Numbered from the stretch's first letter, positions 11,028 to 24,705 are shown. The stretch is DNA of 46,932 nt from Aphelidium insulamus (GCA_036784855.1 JAZDSV010000078.1:1-46932); one strand, 5' to 3'. A program made the numbers and translations. Notes: a model not told the origin generated them from the sequence alone.

Positions 11028-13790
11028 TGGGACATCGTCCACGAATGCTAAAGCGCCAATTTCTGCCGAAGTTAGCCCGGCGGAATCTACGGCTTCGGTT
11101 CCTCAAGCTCAAGCTGGAGCACCGATCGTCCTCCCCGACAATTTCTGGGAGGATTTTCTCGCGACGAGGGCACCCTTGAGCAGCGATAGAGAGTTCATGG
11201 ACAAACTGGACGACTATCAGGAGAAGGTATTTTTGTTATAATAATTATGAGTTGATACAATTGATTGCTGTTTTGGTCGAGTCAGCATTCGGCGCGGATT
11301 GTTTTGCTCGTAGCGTCAATTTTGCATCGGTGAAAATAACGTAAAACTGATAGGCAGGCTCTGACTCTTTTAAACGATTGTCGCCAACTTTGGCCCGACG
11401 TTGTGCGAGTTCGCGAACTGCTAAGGACGCTGGAGATACGAAGAAAAGTTCTACTTCCTCGTGCCGAAAAGCACGCAGGAGTGCTTGCGGACCGATTCAC
11501 TGCTCCTTACGACAAAGATGCCGGTGGATTGTCATTATTCGAGCAGCATGCTCAGCGGGTTTATCGAAGCTGGAAACCTTCTCTATTCTTTGCGCCATAC
11601 TTTGTCGCATTCCAGACCAGCGGTGTTGGAAAAACACGCGCAGCCATCGAATATGCCAAGAAGCAATTCTCTTTCTATTTTTGCCTGCGCGATACCAAAT
11701 CCTCTGGCTATCCAGCTCGATCCGCATCGGCAAACTTGTTGACTCCAAGAACGTTTTTGCCGCTAGAATGTTCGAGCCTTCCAAGCAATGATCATTTGAT
11801 CACATACTATGTTTGTTTGATAACGTCGTGCCTTCAGCTCTTGCTTGAAGGCCTCGATTCAAAGAAAGACTCCCATTCGGTATGGTTTTTGTTGTGCAAT
11901 GCAGGCTTAACCTGAAATTCAGACTCCGGCAGAATTTGTGAATTATGTAATGGGGTTTAGAACATGCGATCAGATCGGCTCAAGATTTGCAGACGCATTA
12001 GTACGGCAACTCAACCTGAATTTACATGACGTGCATCTCGGTGCCGAGTCTCGTAGGTTCGAAATGCTGCGAAAAAGTGGCTTAAGTCTTCAAGCACTAA
12101 GCAAAGAATTACATCGAGCAGCCTCCCTATTGTCTACTGTGTGCGCTCAACTCATTGGTCGCTTTCCGTTTTCAAAAAATGTATGGATTATTGCCCTATT
12201 AGTCAGCCTGCTCTTATTGCAATTAGACCCTGCCTGTGTTGTTGGTGATTGATGAGGCCTCCGTGCTCCTCCAATCACATGCTGAAACGCAAAAACATAA
12301 GAGCGAAAGCACCTCAACGTTGTCATTTTTCAAGGCCTTCAGATACGCAACACAATTTGTGAGTGCCACAAGCCCGGTAGTGTTTGTTCTGCTTGATACA
12401 TTTGGGCGTCTGTCGGATTTTTTGCCGAATCCTCGACGCGATCCTTCACTACGATTTGTCAAGGGAACCAAACTGTTTGCCCCATTCTATCTTTTCGGAT
12501 TTCCAAAAGTTACTGGTCTGCGCCCACCGGATGACGACGACACCGCCATTGTCAACTTGCTATCAGTTGGAAGATATTTGTGGCGATGCCACCCAAACGA
12601 GGTGCCATCTATGACGACTTGGAAATCGTGCGTGAACTAGCTACTGTCAAGTTAATACCGGAAAATGCGCCAGATCTAAGGCGCAATAACCTTATTACCT
12701 TGGCGTCTGTGCGCCTCAGTTTCTTTGTCCAAGAGCAGCACAATATGGCGTTTGAATTTGTCCGAAGCCACGGGGCAGTATTGTTTTATCTGTCACCTGA
12801 TCGAACTTCAGTCATTGTTGGCCATTCCGCCGAGCCTATTCTTGCCGAGGCAGCTGCCATTTTGATGAATGACTCTACATTCGCTTGGGTTGACGTCTTA
12901 AAAGAGCTTCACAGTAACATGCTGCTTGGCGTAGTTGAAGCTGGCGTTCGAGGCGAGTTGGTTGCACGAACTCTATTGTTGTTGGCGCGAGACAAACTGT
13001 TTGAAAGCAATGACGATATGACACTATTTTCACGTCGCGTTCCATTAAAGGCATTCCTCACTCAATTAGGAGGACAGCAGCTCGTTCAAACCATTATTCG
13101 GGGCGGCTTCGGCAAGGAGAGTCTTCAGACATCTTTTGTAAATTTCACGCAATTTGCGTATGCGACATACACTCCTCATCTTTCGGACATGAAGAGGTTC
13201 TATTGTCGATTCGCCGCATTTTTCTGCCGCCGCAACGACGACACCGTCAATCTGTTGATTCCAATTCGCACTGGTACCGGCAACGACGACTACAGCGCCA
13301 TCTGCGTTGAAGTAAAAAACTATAGCAAATCGACAGGAACAGGTGAGCAGGAAATATTCGCGGCGAACATCGAAAATTATATGGAATCACTCTTTGGAGA
13401 GTCGGGAATGAAGCCATTCCTCTTTATAGCCATGCAAATCGGCCGAGATCAAAGTGCCGACATTCATCAATTGCTTCCAGAGAAAAAGAAGAGTTGGTCT
13501 GGAGTCATGATTTCAGGGCTAACTCCAGCAGTTTACCCACATGCTTAGAAAATGATGATGATGATGATATTGCTTCAATACTGCGGGATGCGTCTGCGGC
13601 GCATTTGGACCCAATCGACATGTGGATCTGTCTACAAAGGTCGCCGGAAAGCGGTTAGCCCAAACTGAGGAAGTCCAGCGTGGTATACTCGACGAAGGCG
13701 GCCATATTCCGCTATTGGACTTGTCATGTCGAGCCCGCCCTAGTGCGTCATTTAAAGGTCTGAATAAAACAAATGCAGATTTTACCTGTG
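11028..13790 (+). pseudogene. Crinkler-type (CR) NTPase-nuclease protein, frameshifted
   Basis: Exons at about 11028-11226, 11358-11879, 11923-12180 and 12227 onward, all with GT-AG introns. The first contains FWEDFLATRAPLS. The second has a P-loop (SGVGKTRAAIEYAKK). The fourth begins with a Walker B strand, LPVLLVIDEAS, and contains LSVGRYLWR. The C-terminal half has EPILAEAAAIL and a restriction-endonuclease-like core with the ExK motif in AICVEVKNY. This order matches the STAND-like NTPase plus REase architecture of Crinkler/RHS-like proteins, which act in host-symbiont or intragenomic conflict. Frame changes occur at about 12600 (LWRCHPNE to VRELATVKL) and at about 13540, where an extra CA separates VYP from CLEND. 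No N-terminal trafficking header is seen. Probably a decaying copy. Confidence 0.65.
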
Positions 13791-14495
13791 AGTATACAAT
13801 AATAATGCTATAGCATCAAGATATGTACATAAGCGGAATGTTTGGCAGGTGACGGCGGCAAACAGACGTCCATTCTATCGGTGCTTTGCCTCTGCCATGT
13901 CCGACTATAATCCGCGTTCAAGTTACTATGATGCCGGTGCCGGTGTGCAGGTGGTGACGGCAGCCAAGCCAATAGCGAAGGATACCCACCAGGTAGCGCA
14001 GCAGCCGTAGCTTCTTTGTGCAGGTGTCTCACGCGCCAACTCGGCAGCGGTTATTGCATGCCCAGCAGGCGCCACTATCGCCTGCCACCCCACCGACACC
14101 AGCCAGCTAATCGACTGTCGAGCGTACGCCGCACACGCATCACCCACATTCCCCGGCCATGCGCTGCGCCAATGACGCAGCACCACCGCCGACCTGTCGA
14201 GAAAGAAACACAGCCAGTCGGCTCCGGATGCCAGCTGCCGCCGCGCAGCAGCATGACGCACACGGTCATGGCCGCGCCACCGCAGGTAAGTTCATCAAGA
14301 CGGCGTGTGCCGCTGCGATGTGGCCTCAGCGAATCAGCGCATCCACCAAAACAAACGCGGACACAATCTGCGGTGTTCGAGTTTCCATACTGGAGTTCAA
14401 GCGCGTGATGGCGGCCCCGATCGGCGCAGCGTTTGCAAAACCGCTGCAAAGTGCTGGCTGCTCTTACGCCCGCTCATATCGGTTGCTCTTCGCCG
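13791..14495. other. Region upstream of anoctamin; possible 5' exon(s)
   Basis: An ATG at 13890 opens a frame of about 32 codons (starting MSDYNPRSSYYDAG) that ends at a possible GT donor. A frame rich in A, R, H and P runs from about 14110 to a GT donor (GCAGGTAAG, 14281). Spliced to the acceptor at 14520 it would enter the anoctamin in frame, but that needs a 240-nt intron, far longer than is normal here. None of this is certain. Confidence 0.35.
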
Positions 14496-17255
14496 ATGCA
14501 CGCCTCATTGTATGTGGCAGGCGACAATAAGCACGGAGATGCGCTGGTGAAGCTTGTTTATGGCGTGACGTTCTACGACATGATTATAAAGTTCTCCGTC
14601 GACGCCAAAGTAAAGGATGGCGATGCTGCAGTTCGGTCACGGTTCGAGCACGCTCTGCTAGCGGACGATATATTCTTTGAGCACGAGCCGTCGCTCAATA
14701 ACAAGGAGGTGTACGTCAAGATTATTGTGCCGTTTGAGCGCATGTGTACCGAGGCCGAGCGGATGAAGCTTCGTTTCACCATCAAGGCAAGGTCATCCGT
14801 GTATGTATTGGTGTTAATATGAATGGGGTAGGAGCCCGAAGTGATCAAGGCCGGCGAAGAGTCCATGTTGAACAATGCAATGACTCTGCTGTTCACCTTG
14901 TCTGGTGCTGCTGCAAAGAGCCGTCCGCCAAGCGCCTTTTTCCGGTCAGCTAATCGGAGAAACTTTATCGGCTTTGACGAGAATACCACGCCACTGGAGC
15001 ACGTGCAGCGCGATGCGTTCACCACACGCCATCGCATCCTGATTGTAAGCGCAGTTCTTCGTGGTGGCTGAGGATCAAAGTGAATTGTTTGCAGGCAGAT
15101 CACATCATATGCAACATCAAGGTGCAAGGAAGCAAGAGTAAGCTGGTGAATGTGCGCAGCATGTTGCGGCACGGAATTTTCACTGAATACTACGCGCTGC
15201 ACGACGGCACGTACAAACCAGATGCCAAGAACAAGAATTTACGTGCCGCCTTGTCGCGAGACTGGGTCAACAAATGGTACGCCAAGCAGCCGCTCAACTT
15301 GATCCGAGATTATTTCGGAGAGAAGATTGCCTTTTACTATGCGTGGCTGGGTGCGTTTACAGACGTGTTTTGCATCAAGCTGAACTCGAACAGGTTACTA
15401 TACCATGTTTTTGGCCGGTGCGTCCATCGTTGGCTGGGTCGTATTTTTGTATGGTATCAAGCAGGCTACAGCGTACGTACATTCACATAGATCTTGGACA
15501 ACAATGCTGACACTTTGTGCAGTCCAGACAATACTATGGGATGGGCAGCGTAAGTTATAGCAGTGTATTTCATATCAACGCTGACACATATGAAGCCTGT
15601 TTGATAACGACTTGACCATGTTCTTTGCCTTTTTCTTGTCCATCTGGGCCACGGTATTCCTCGAGTTCTGGAAACGGCGGTCAAATATTCTCGCCTACCG
15701 CTGGGACATGTCACACTATGAGAAGGAGGAGCGCACGCGGCCAGAGTGGGTGGCGAAATATGCACGCAAGTCGCCCATCACCGGCAAGTACGAGCGGTAC
15801 GACAAGCCGAACCAAAAGCTGATTCGACGCGGTGTTGCAATGGCCGTGGTGGGCGTGTGTATCCTGATTGTGCTATTCACAGTGGGCGCGTTGATTGTTG
15901 GACGGGTGGCGGCGCAAGATGTGCCTGGACAATCGGTCATCTTCCCCGTGATCAGTCTGGTGGTGATTCTAGTGCTCGCTGCCGTACGTACTGAAACATT
16001 TATTCACATACGAGATTAACACATCATAGCTATACAAAGGCATTGCTTTCAAGTTGACCAAGTGGGAAAACCATAAAACGGAAACGGAATTTGAGAGTAT
16101 GTTTGCTTTTTCCATACTATAACTTACTTACTTTGTATGTAGATGCGTTAATCGCCAAGCAATTCCTATTTGACTTTGTCAACTCGTACTCCAGTTTGGT
16201 TTACCTGGGAATTGTGAAGAACAATTTGCAGAATACTGGAATATTCAACAATCCAAAGTGGAAAGACAAATGCGACGGATCGTGCATGGCACAGCTCATG
16301 ATTCAACTGGCAATTATCTTTGTCGGCAAGCAGATCATTGGCCAGGTCATGGAAGTGGTTGTGCCGTAAGTTGTTAGGCATTGTGTATTATGATTGATTA
16401 TTTATACTGGCCAGGTTCTTGCTCAAGTATCGACAAGAACGCCAGGAGAAGGAACAGCGCGATGTGAACCACGAACTATATGCCCAGCGACTCAATGCTG
16501 GTGGAGCGAATAAAACAGCCAAAGATGTGAATATCCCGCGGTGGATGAAGGACGATATTCTGGTCAAGTTTGAGTCGCTCACGGCAGAGTACAACGAGAT
16601 GGGTATGCCAGTCTGAGGATATCAAGTGTTGTTTTGCATTCTCATTAATATTTAACAGCCCTGCAATACGGATTTGTGACCTTGTTTGGGCCTTCGTTTC
16701 CGTTGGGGCCCTTTTTCGCCCTGCTCAACAATGTCGTAGAGATTCGCACCGATGCAATGAAGATGCTGCAGGAAATGCAACGACCGGTGCCACATCGTGC
16801 CCAGAACATTGGTATGCGCAGCTTCCGTGTACAAATTTATTGTCTCATCCATGCTAAGGTTCATGGAATGAGATATTCACGAGTATATCCTTTTTTGCCG
16901 TGCTGACCAACGCCTGCCTGATTGCATTCGGCTCACAGCACTTTGAAAACACGTACCTGCACAACACTGACAGCAAGCTTATTGGTCGCCTGGCATTTAT
17001 AATGGCATTCGAGGTGAGATTGCTATATCGTGTGCAACACAATGTCCAACTGACACTCCGCAATAGCACTTGGTGTTCAGCTTCAAGTTCGCACTGGCCT
17101 ACTTGATCCCCGACGTGCCGCTGATTGTGGAAGAGGCAGAGGCGCGCGAAGACTATTTGGCCTCGCTGAGCATTGACGGTGAAGCACCGGCCGAAGATGA
17201 ACCAGAAGCACTGCAGCTACTGGGTATCACGCGCGCCGAGGTCAATCCAGTTTAA
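14496..17255 (+). CDS. Anoctamin / TMEM16 membrane protein
   Basis: TMEM16 proteins are dimeric Ca2+-dependent phospholipid scramblases or Cl- channels. Family landmarks in order: IRDYFGEKIAFYYAWLGYYT across a splice, LFDNDLTMFFAFFLSIWAT, FLEFWKRR, LYKGIAFKLTKWENH (across a splice), FDFVNSYSSLVYLG, VVPFLLKYRQER, YGFVTLFGPSFPLGPFFALL, and a final FALAYLIPDVP before an acidic tail. The model from the ATG at 14496 has about 14 exons: 14496-14786, 14832-15044, 15095-15350, 15394-15472, a 27-nt exon 15523-15549, 15596-15983, 16030-16096, 16143-16365, 16415-16602, 16659-16811, 16859-17013, 17067-17255. Intron 14787-14831 is GC-AG. The start may lie further upstream. Subfamily not assigned. Confidence 0.92.
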
Positions 17256-17318
17256 TCGACATCAGGAAATGGTAGAGTAGAACAGAGAGAGAATATACTT
17301 TTATACGTCAATATATGT

Positions 17319-18023
17319 TTAATGCATTCCAAGCCGCGCAAGACGCGAGTTGATATCGGCCAGTTGTTGCAGCATTTGCGCTTCCTCGCGTTCCATATCG
17401 CTGATGGCGGCCTTTGGTGGAGGTGTTGGGTGCTCTGAGGCCGCTGATAGTACGGGCGCCTTCAACAGTCTGGCAATCAAGGCTGCCGGTTTCTGAGGAT
17501 GTGCCGTGCATAGCTGCTCTGCCGTCTGAAATGTTGCCACGTCAATGTCGGCCGTGGTTGGCGCCGGTGAGACTGTTTGCGGAGTGGCGGCTCGCAGCGA
17601 CACCGACGACTGATGGAGCGGAGATCGCTTAAGCAGATCATCGGCTCTGGACAGTATGGCGTGCACGTGACTCCGTCTGTCTGCCATGGGCGCCGACAGG
17701 ATACGCCGACTGCTGCCATCGCCGTCAATAATAATTGCATCGTCATGGCGGACTGTTGTAGTTGGCGGGTCCGTTGACGGCGAGGCAAGCGGCGAAAAAC
17801 TGTGCGCACTGCCGGTCACAGATCGTGGACGCGGTTTGGTACAGATGGCGGCAACTGGGACTGCGCGTGCCGCCATCGTGTGCTTGGCAAAGTGATCGTG
17901 GCGGCGTCGTAGTGCCTCGGCGTGCCGCTCCTCTTCCGCTCGCTGTGCCTCCAAGCGCCTCCTCTCAAATTGTCTGCCAGACGGTGTTATCAGAGGGCAT
18001 GTAGGACAGGTATGACAGAGCAT
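17319..18023 (-). CDS. Hypothetical protein with N-terminal Cys pairs and C-terminal coiled coil
   Basis: A minus-strand frame of 234 codons from ATG (18021-18023) to TAA (17319-17321). It lies tail-to-tail with the anoctamin (64 bp) and head-to-head with phosphoglucomutase. The N terminus has MLCHTCPTCPL, two CxxC pairs that could hold a metal. It is followed by a charged helix (RRLEAQRAEEERHAEALRR), a Ser/Pro/Thr-rich middle and a C-terminal helix (MEREEAQMLQQLADINSRL). An upstream frame to 18396 exists, but no intron joins it in phase. Family unknown. Confidence 0.5.
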   Translation of the reverse strand: MLCHTCPTCPLITPSGRQFERRRLEAQRAEEERHAEALRRRHDHFAKHTMAARAVPVAAICTKPRPRSVTGSAHSFSPLASPSTDPPTTTVRHDDAIIIDGDGSSRRILSAPMADRRSHVHAILSRADDLLKRSPLHQSSVSLRAATPQTVSPAPTTADIDVATFQTAEQLCTAHPQKPAALIARLLKAPVLSAASEHPTPPPKAAISDMEREEAQMLQQLADINSRLARLGMH

Positions 18024-18416
18024 ATAGTAGTGTCACTTGCAGTCTGTGCCGACGCGTCTCGAGGGAAAAGCGACGTGTCGGTGCCACTCCAGCGCCAACG
18101 TCGCCGCCACTGTTTGTGGAAGTGCGCGTCGATGTGCACGTGGCCGACTGTGCCCGCTGCTGCACATGCGCCGCTCCGAGATACTTTTCTCTGTGGGCGT
18201 TAGTACGCACATGTACATGAGGGCAATGTGCATACGTACGTGTACGTGGCCATGCTGTGAATGGATGTTTGGAGGAGTGCCGAAGCACTTGCACGCACGT
18301 ACACGCCCGCGGAGTCGGCATGGCGACCGCGCGGAACACACAATTAGCGAGGCGCCACATTATCCCTGACTCACGCCCAGCCACTCCCTCACACACACCC
18401 TTAAATACCTCTCCAG
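18024..18416. other. Divergent intergenic/promoter region
   Basis: It separates the minus-strand hypothetical gene from phosphoglucomutase, which start in opposite directions, so it probably holds both promoters. It is GC-rich and carries overlapping reading frames on both strands without recognisable content. I see no clear TATA box. Confidence 0.4.
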
Positions 18417-20572
<2,156 letters not shown>

Positions 20573-20966
20573 TGTTCTCAGTGACTGATTTCCGGTCTTA
20601 CAATGCTATATAAAAATCGCTACCTGATATTTATATGATATTTATTTACATTTACATTTACCGATATTTATATGGCCTTTTAATAACCAAGAGCAAAGGC
20701 TTAAAACAATCATGCGCTAACTATACACAACTGACACCAAAAACTTTGCATGGCTACATACCAGACTTGGTCAAGCGTACATAGCAGCACGACACAGAAA
20801 TGGTGTGCAATTATACTTACAACTTGATCAAGCAAGCATCACACAATACAAGCGCGCGTGATTGGCAGTTCAAATATAATCTTGTGTTGTGTACGTCCAA
20901 TTAATCCCAGCGCGGCTGGAAAAATGAGGTGCGTGCCGCTCAACCCCGCTGGCTACCATCTCCCAC
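20573..20966. other. Intergenic PGM1-Homer
   Basis: AT-rich spacer with repeated TATTTATATG and TTTACAT motifs just after the PGM1 stop. It holds no open frame of note, only the presumed 3' UTR of PGM1 and the promoter of the Homer-like gene. Confidence 0.5.
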
Positions 20967-21359
20967 ATGCTGCCCCATACTGACATGGTGCCCGTCACTT
21001 GTAGTGCGAATGAGACTGCAGTGTTTTCGCTGGCTGCGCAGGTCTATGCCCTAGACAAGACGCAAAAGTGGACGCCGCTGACGCAGGACGTCATCCAGGT
21101 GGTCTTTCTGTTCAACGAGTCCACCGGTAGGAATATATATACACTCATTCACACTGGCAAGTACTCTGACATGCATTGTGCAGGAGTGACCAGGATACAT
21201 GCGGTGGACAAGGGAGTGGCCGTCATCAACAGCACCATCCTGCCAAACATGCAGTACCGCCGCCCGTCCGAGACGTTTGTGCAGTGGTTCGACTCGCAGC
21301 ACATTCTGTACGGTCTGAATCTGACATCTGTAGCCGATGCCGACAACGTGAGTGCTGCG

Positions 21360-21393
<34 letters not shown>

Positions 21394-22273
21394 TTGTCCT
21401 GTGTAATACTCACATTCCTGTCGCGCAGTTTGAAAAGGAATTCGACAATGCCACCAAGTCCACCAGGAAGCCAGTAGCGCAGGCCACAAGCCCCGCGCAG
21501 TCTGCCATAAGTGGTCCTGCCACGCCCACTGCCCCATCTCGCTTCAAACTTGGCGGCTCGGACTCGAATCTGGCCGCCACTGCACACGCCAACAATAGTA
21601 GCAATAATAATAATAATAGCAGCAGCAACAACGCAGCAGCGCAGGCACCCACGGCCAATATGGCAACAAGCAATGGTGCAGCTGGAACCCGTGAACCGAG
21701 TGCCGGAGGGCCGGCACAGACAGCGGCATCATCCAGCGTTGCCCGACCGCAGTCTGCCAACCAGCAGCAGCACTCACAATCCACCGCGGACACCCCCATG
21801 AAGGACAGCGTAATGGCCGAGCCGACTCTGAGCACTGACCGCCTAGTCACGTCATTTGGCAAGCCCCCCGTCACCGACTCCAAGTCTGTCGAGGCCAAGG
21901 TATGCTATATAATCTAAATGATCTTGCACACTGAATAGTCTATAACCCACAATTATAATAGACGGTGGCAACACTGCGAGCGCGGGTCAAGGAGCTGGAG
22001 ATGCAGTGTGTGACGATGCAGGCGGACAAATCACAGCTGCACGAAACCATTGCCTCGCAGACCAAGAACATTAGCGCGCTACAGAAGCACATCACGCAGC
22101 TGGAGGCCGACATTGACAAGCTGAAGGCGGCGTTCCAGCAGAACTCGGGCAACGTGAACATATGGAAGCAGCAGTTGCAGACCTATCAGGACGTGAACGA
22201 TCAGCTGACCACCAAGATGAACGAACTTACGGAAGTTTACGAAAAGTTTGGTGATATTTTGCGGCGAGAATAG
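20967..22273 (+). CDS. HOMER: Homer-like EVH1/coiled-coil scaffold protein
   Basis: Homer proteins bind PPxxF ligands through an N-terminal EVH1 domain and tetramerise through a C-terminal coiled coil. In animals they scaffold receptors at synapses and elsewhere. Here FSLAAQVYALDKTQKWTPLT, the hallmark AVINSTILPNMQYRRPSETF, VQWFDS and YGLNL make up the EVH1 domain. Then comes a linker of about 150 residues rich in N, S, A and Q, and a heptad-rich C terminus (LRARVKELEMQ, ISALQKHITQLEADIDKL, VNDQLTTKMNELTEVYEKF). Exons: 20967-21126, 21184-21347, 21429-21899, 21962-22273. Known outside animals mainly from their unicellular relatives, so it is the best taxonomic clue here. Confidence 0.88.
21362..21392 (+). 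repeat. (TG)n microsatellite in a Homer intron
   Basis: About 15 TG dinucleotides in the second intron (21348-21428) of the Homer-like gene. On the other strand it reads as a run of CA. Confidence 0.95.
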
Positions 22274-22887
22274 CGGGTTCGATAGTTCTGGTTATTAAAT
22301 ATACACGTCTGGGTTCTTATGCTATATCATGTAATGGTGGCTGAGTGCAATAGTGTGTCTGATGCATCTGCAACGAAGCCTTTTAAGTTAAACAGACAGC
22401 CGTTTAAGATGAAGCAATCTTCATGTGAAGGTCAGTGACTTCAATGAGATGCTCTCTAGCCGACTAGAGTCAATGCATCATTTCGTAAGCTCAGACCCAC
22501 TGAGGTGCCCCTGGAGCCACGCGACGTGTTCTTTAATCCTATGGCTTGGTTTTGGGGCGCACATGTTGACACGGGCGCATTAAATAGCAAGTCTCGGAAA
22601 GGATTAGGATTAGGGACATATGTGAAGCTGAAGTGCTTATGCATAGCAGACTTTACAGCTTCATTACAGCATTGAATGGAAGAGAACACTCTAAGTGCTT
22701 TTGAACCACAGGTCAGATCAGATGCACTAGGCAGTTTATGTGAAAAGATTTAACTGCTAGTAGAAACAGTGTATAGTCTACGATGACTAAATAACACTGA
22801 CTACATATATACAATTATAGTTTGGACTGGCTCTGCAGTGTTCAATAAGGCTATCAGATTCGTTACACATTGACAATAATCAGCTAA
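22274..22887. other. Intergenic; one unassigned short reading frame
   Basis: Between Homer and UBXN7. A plus-strand stretch at about 22465-22675 reads openly and looks protein-like (DVFFNPMAWFWGAHVD is its clearest part). It has no ATG-initiated frame of useful length, no clear splice partners and no family that I recognise. It could be a fragment of a dead gene. An isolated GGATTAGGATTAGGG at about 22600 is too short to be telomeric. Confidence 0.3.
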
Positions 22888-24705
22888 ATGTCGGCGGAGC
22901 AGCCCATCGCGATTCCCGACGACGATGTGGACTACCAGGCCGACTCGGCGTCGGTGGCCAGTGTGTGTGACATTACCGGTGCTACGCCAGCTCAGGCGCG
23001 CACATATCTGATGATTGCCGATGGCAACGTGGAGGCGGCCGTCGGTCTCTATCTGGAGAGCGGTGGCATGGACTATGCCGTCGCGCAGAGTCGCCACACG
23101 GCCCAGCAGTCATCTAGTGGTGGTGGTGGTGGAGTTGATGTGCCGGTGGATGGTGGTGGTCGGGCGGATGCAGACCACGAGATGGCCATGGCGCAGCAGC
23201 AGGTCTGGAGTACTAGTCTGGTCCGCAGTACTTGTTTCTCTCATTCGTCCGTGGACAGGCAGCATGGGCAGAGGAGGACTCTGTGCGCGCGCCTATAGCA
23301 CAGCGGCAAGAAGTGCTTATAGGGCACGGCGATGACTTTGCGGCACCTCGCTTCAGTGGCGCCCAGTTCCGAAGAGATGTCTCCGTGCCAAGTACTTGAC
23401 TCACTCGTTGTCTGTGTGACGAACTCATGCGTGACAGGCAATCCATTCGAGAACCCGCAAGAGTTTATCGACGATCCGTTTCAAGATGGTATGCATGTAC
23501 ACTACATACTTAGAGTGGTAACGCACCCACTGCAGCAAGTGACCCGGATCGCAGACTGGCGATGCTATTTGCCCCGCCCACAGAATTGATGTACAGAGGT
23601 GACTTTGACCAGGTATGTCACCGTGGTGCATATATCTGCACATCTTGATCGCGTCAGATGCGCGCGGCGGCCAAGCGCGCCAACAAGTGGATAATGGTGA
23701 CGCTGCACGATCATACCGTGTTCCCGTGCCAGGTGATGAACAGAGATCTGTGGAAGGATAGCGGCGTGAAGGAGATTGTGCGCGAATCCTTTCTCTTCAA
23801 CCAGGTACATATAAGTGTCATGTCTGTCGGTGTCCATTAATCAGTTTTATTTCGCAGTTCCGGTTCTCATCAATCGAGGGCCAGTCATACCGCAACTATT
23901 ACCCCGTGGTAGCGGTGCCGCACATTGCCATCATTGATCCGCGGACGGGTGAGCGTGTACGGGAATGGCACAAGAACCCTACAGTGGCCGAGTTCATGTT
24001 GGATGGTGCGCAGTTGAACTTCTGTTTCAGTAAGCTGGTATCTCACAGTGACCCAGTTATGGACTTTTTGGAAGCCAATAGTCTGACTGCCACTCCAGCC
24101 TCTGCCTCAAGCAGTGTCAAGAAGCAAAAGGTTTGTCTAGTTTATGGAGATTACACTGTTAATAATGAGCAGCTGTCGCAAGACCTGTCAGAGAGTGAGC
24201 AGCTGGCCCGTGCGCTGGAAGAATCTGCAAAGGACATGGCGGTGGCTGATCAAGCTGGTTCATCAAGCAGTAGCAGCACAGATGTTGAAGAAATTCCACC
24301 TCCGCAGTGCACAGCATCATTTTTTGGTAAGCTCAACTCCATGTTGTCTTTAATGATTATGTAACCCCATAGATAACATTGTCGCGAGGAAGCGCCCGGA
24401 AATGACAGCATCACCTCCAAGTGACCAGACCAACATACAATTCCGGTTGAGTGACGGGCGGCGCATTGTGCAAAAGTTTCTCAAAACAGATCCAGTCCGT
24501 GCGCTATTTGAGCACTTGAAAGCAGAATGCCCCGAACTGAAGCCCTTTGAGGTACTGGTTTATTCAGCAATATTCAAGTGATGTACTAATGACTGATATA
24601 TATATTCAGCTGGTGTACAGGCGAGATCAGTTGTCGAAAAAGTTGGACTCCACGCTCATTGACGCCGATGTTCTCGGCGCGGCCTTAATCGTGGACCTGA
24701 TCTGA
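22888..24705 (+). CDS. UBXN7: UBX domain protein 7 (UBA-UAS-UIM-UBX)
   Basis: p97/VCP adaptor that recruits ubiquitylated clients and cullin ligases. Order of domains: an N-terminal UBA-like segment (ACQ-type helices around AQARTYLMIADGNVEAAVGL), the linker VRAPIAQRQEVLIG, then a UAS thioredoxin-like domain (LAMLFAPPTELMYRGDF, KWIMVTLHDHTVFPCQVMNR, IIDPRTGERVREWH). Then come a UIM (SESEQLARALEESAKD) and a C-terminal UBX beta-grasp (IQFRLSDGRRIVQKF, LRRDQL-type strand LVYRRDQLSKKL). Eight exons: 22888-23202, 23259-23391, 23438-23488, 23536-23612, 23658-23804, 23858-24326, 24373-24551, 24610-24705, all GT-AG. The frame is intact. Confidence 0.95.

Noticed and set aside
18033-18396. Minus-strand frames of 102-143 codons upstream of the 17.3-kb hypothetical gene
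   Set aside because: No splice pair joins them in phase to the downstream exon, and the Cys/His/Arg-rich composition looks like chance opening in GC-rich promoter DNA.
22268-22300. GGTTCGATAGTTC resembling a tRNA B box
   Set aside because: It overlaps the end of the Homer gene and no acceptor stem, anticodon arm or A box can be folded around it.
22598-22615. GGATTAGGATTAGGG resembling telomeric repeats
   Set aside because: Two imperfect units only, inside an ordinary intergenic stretch.
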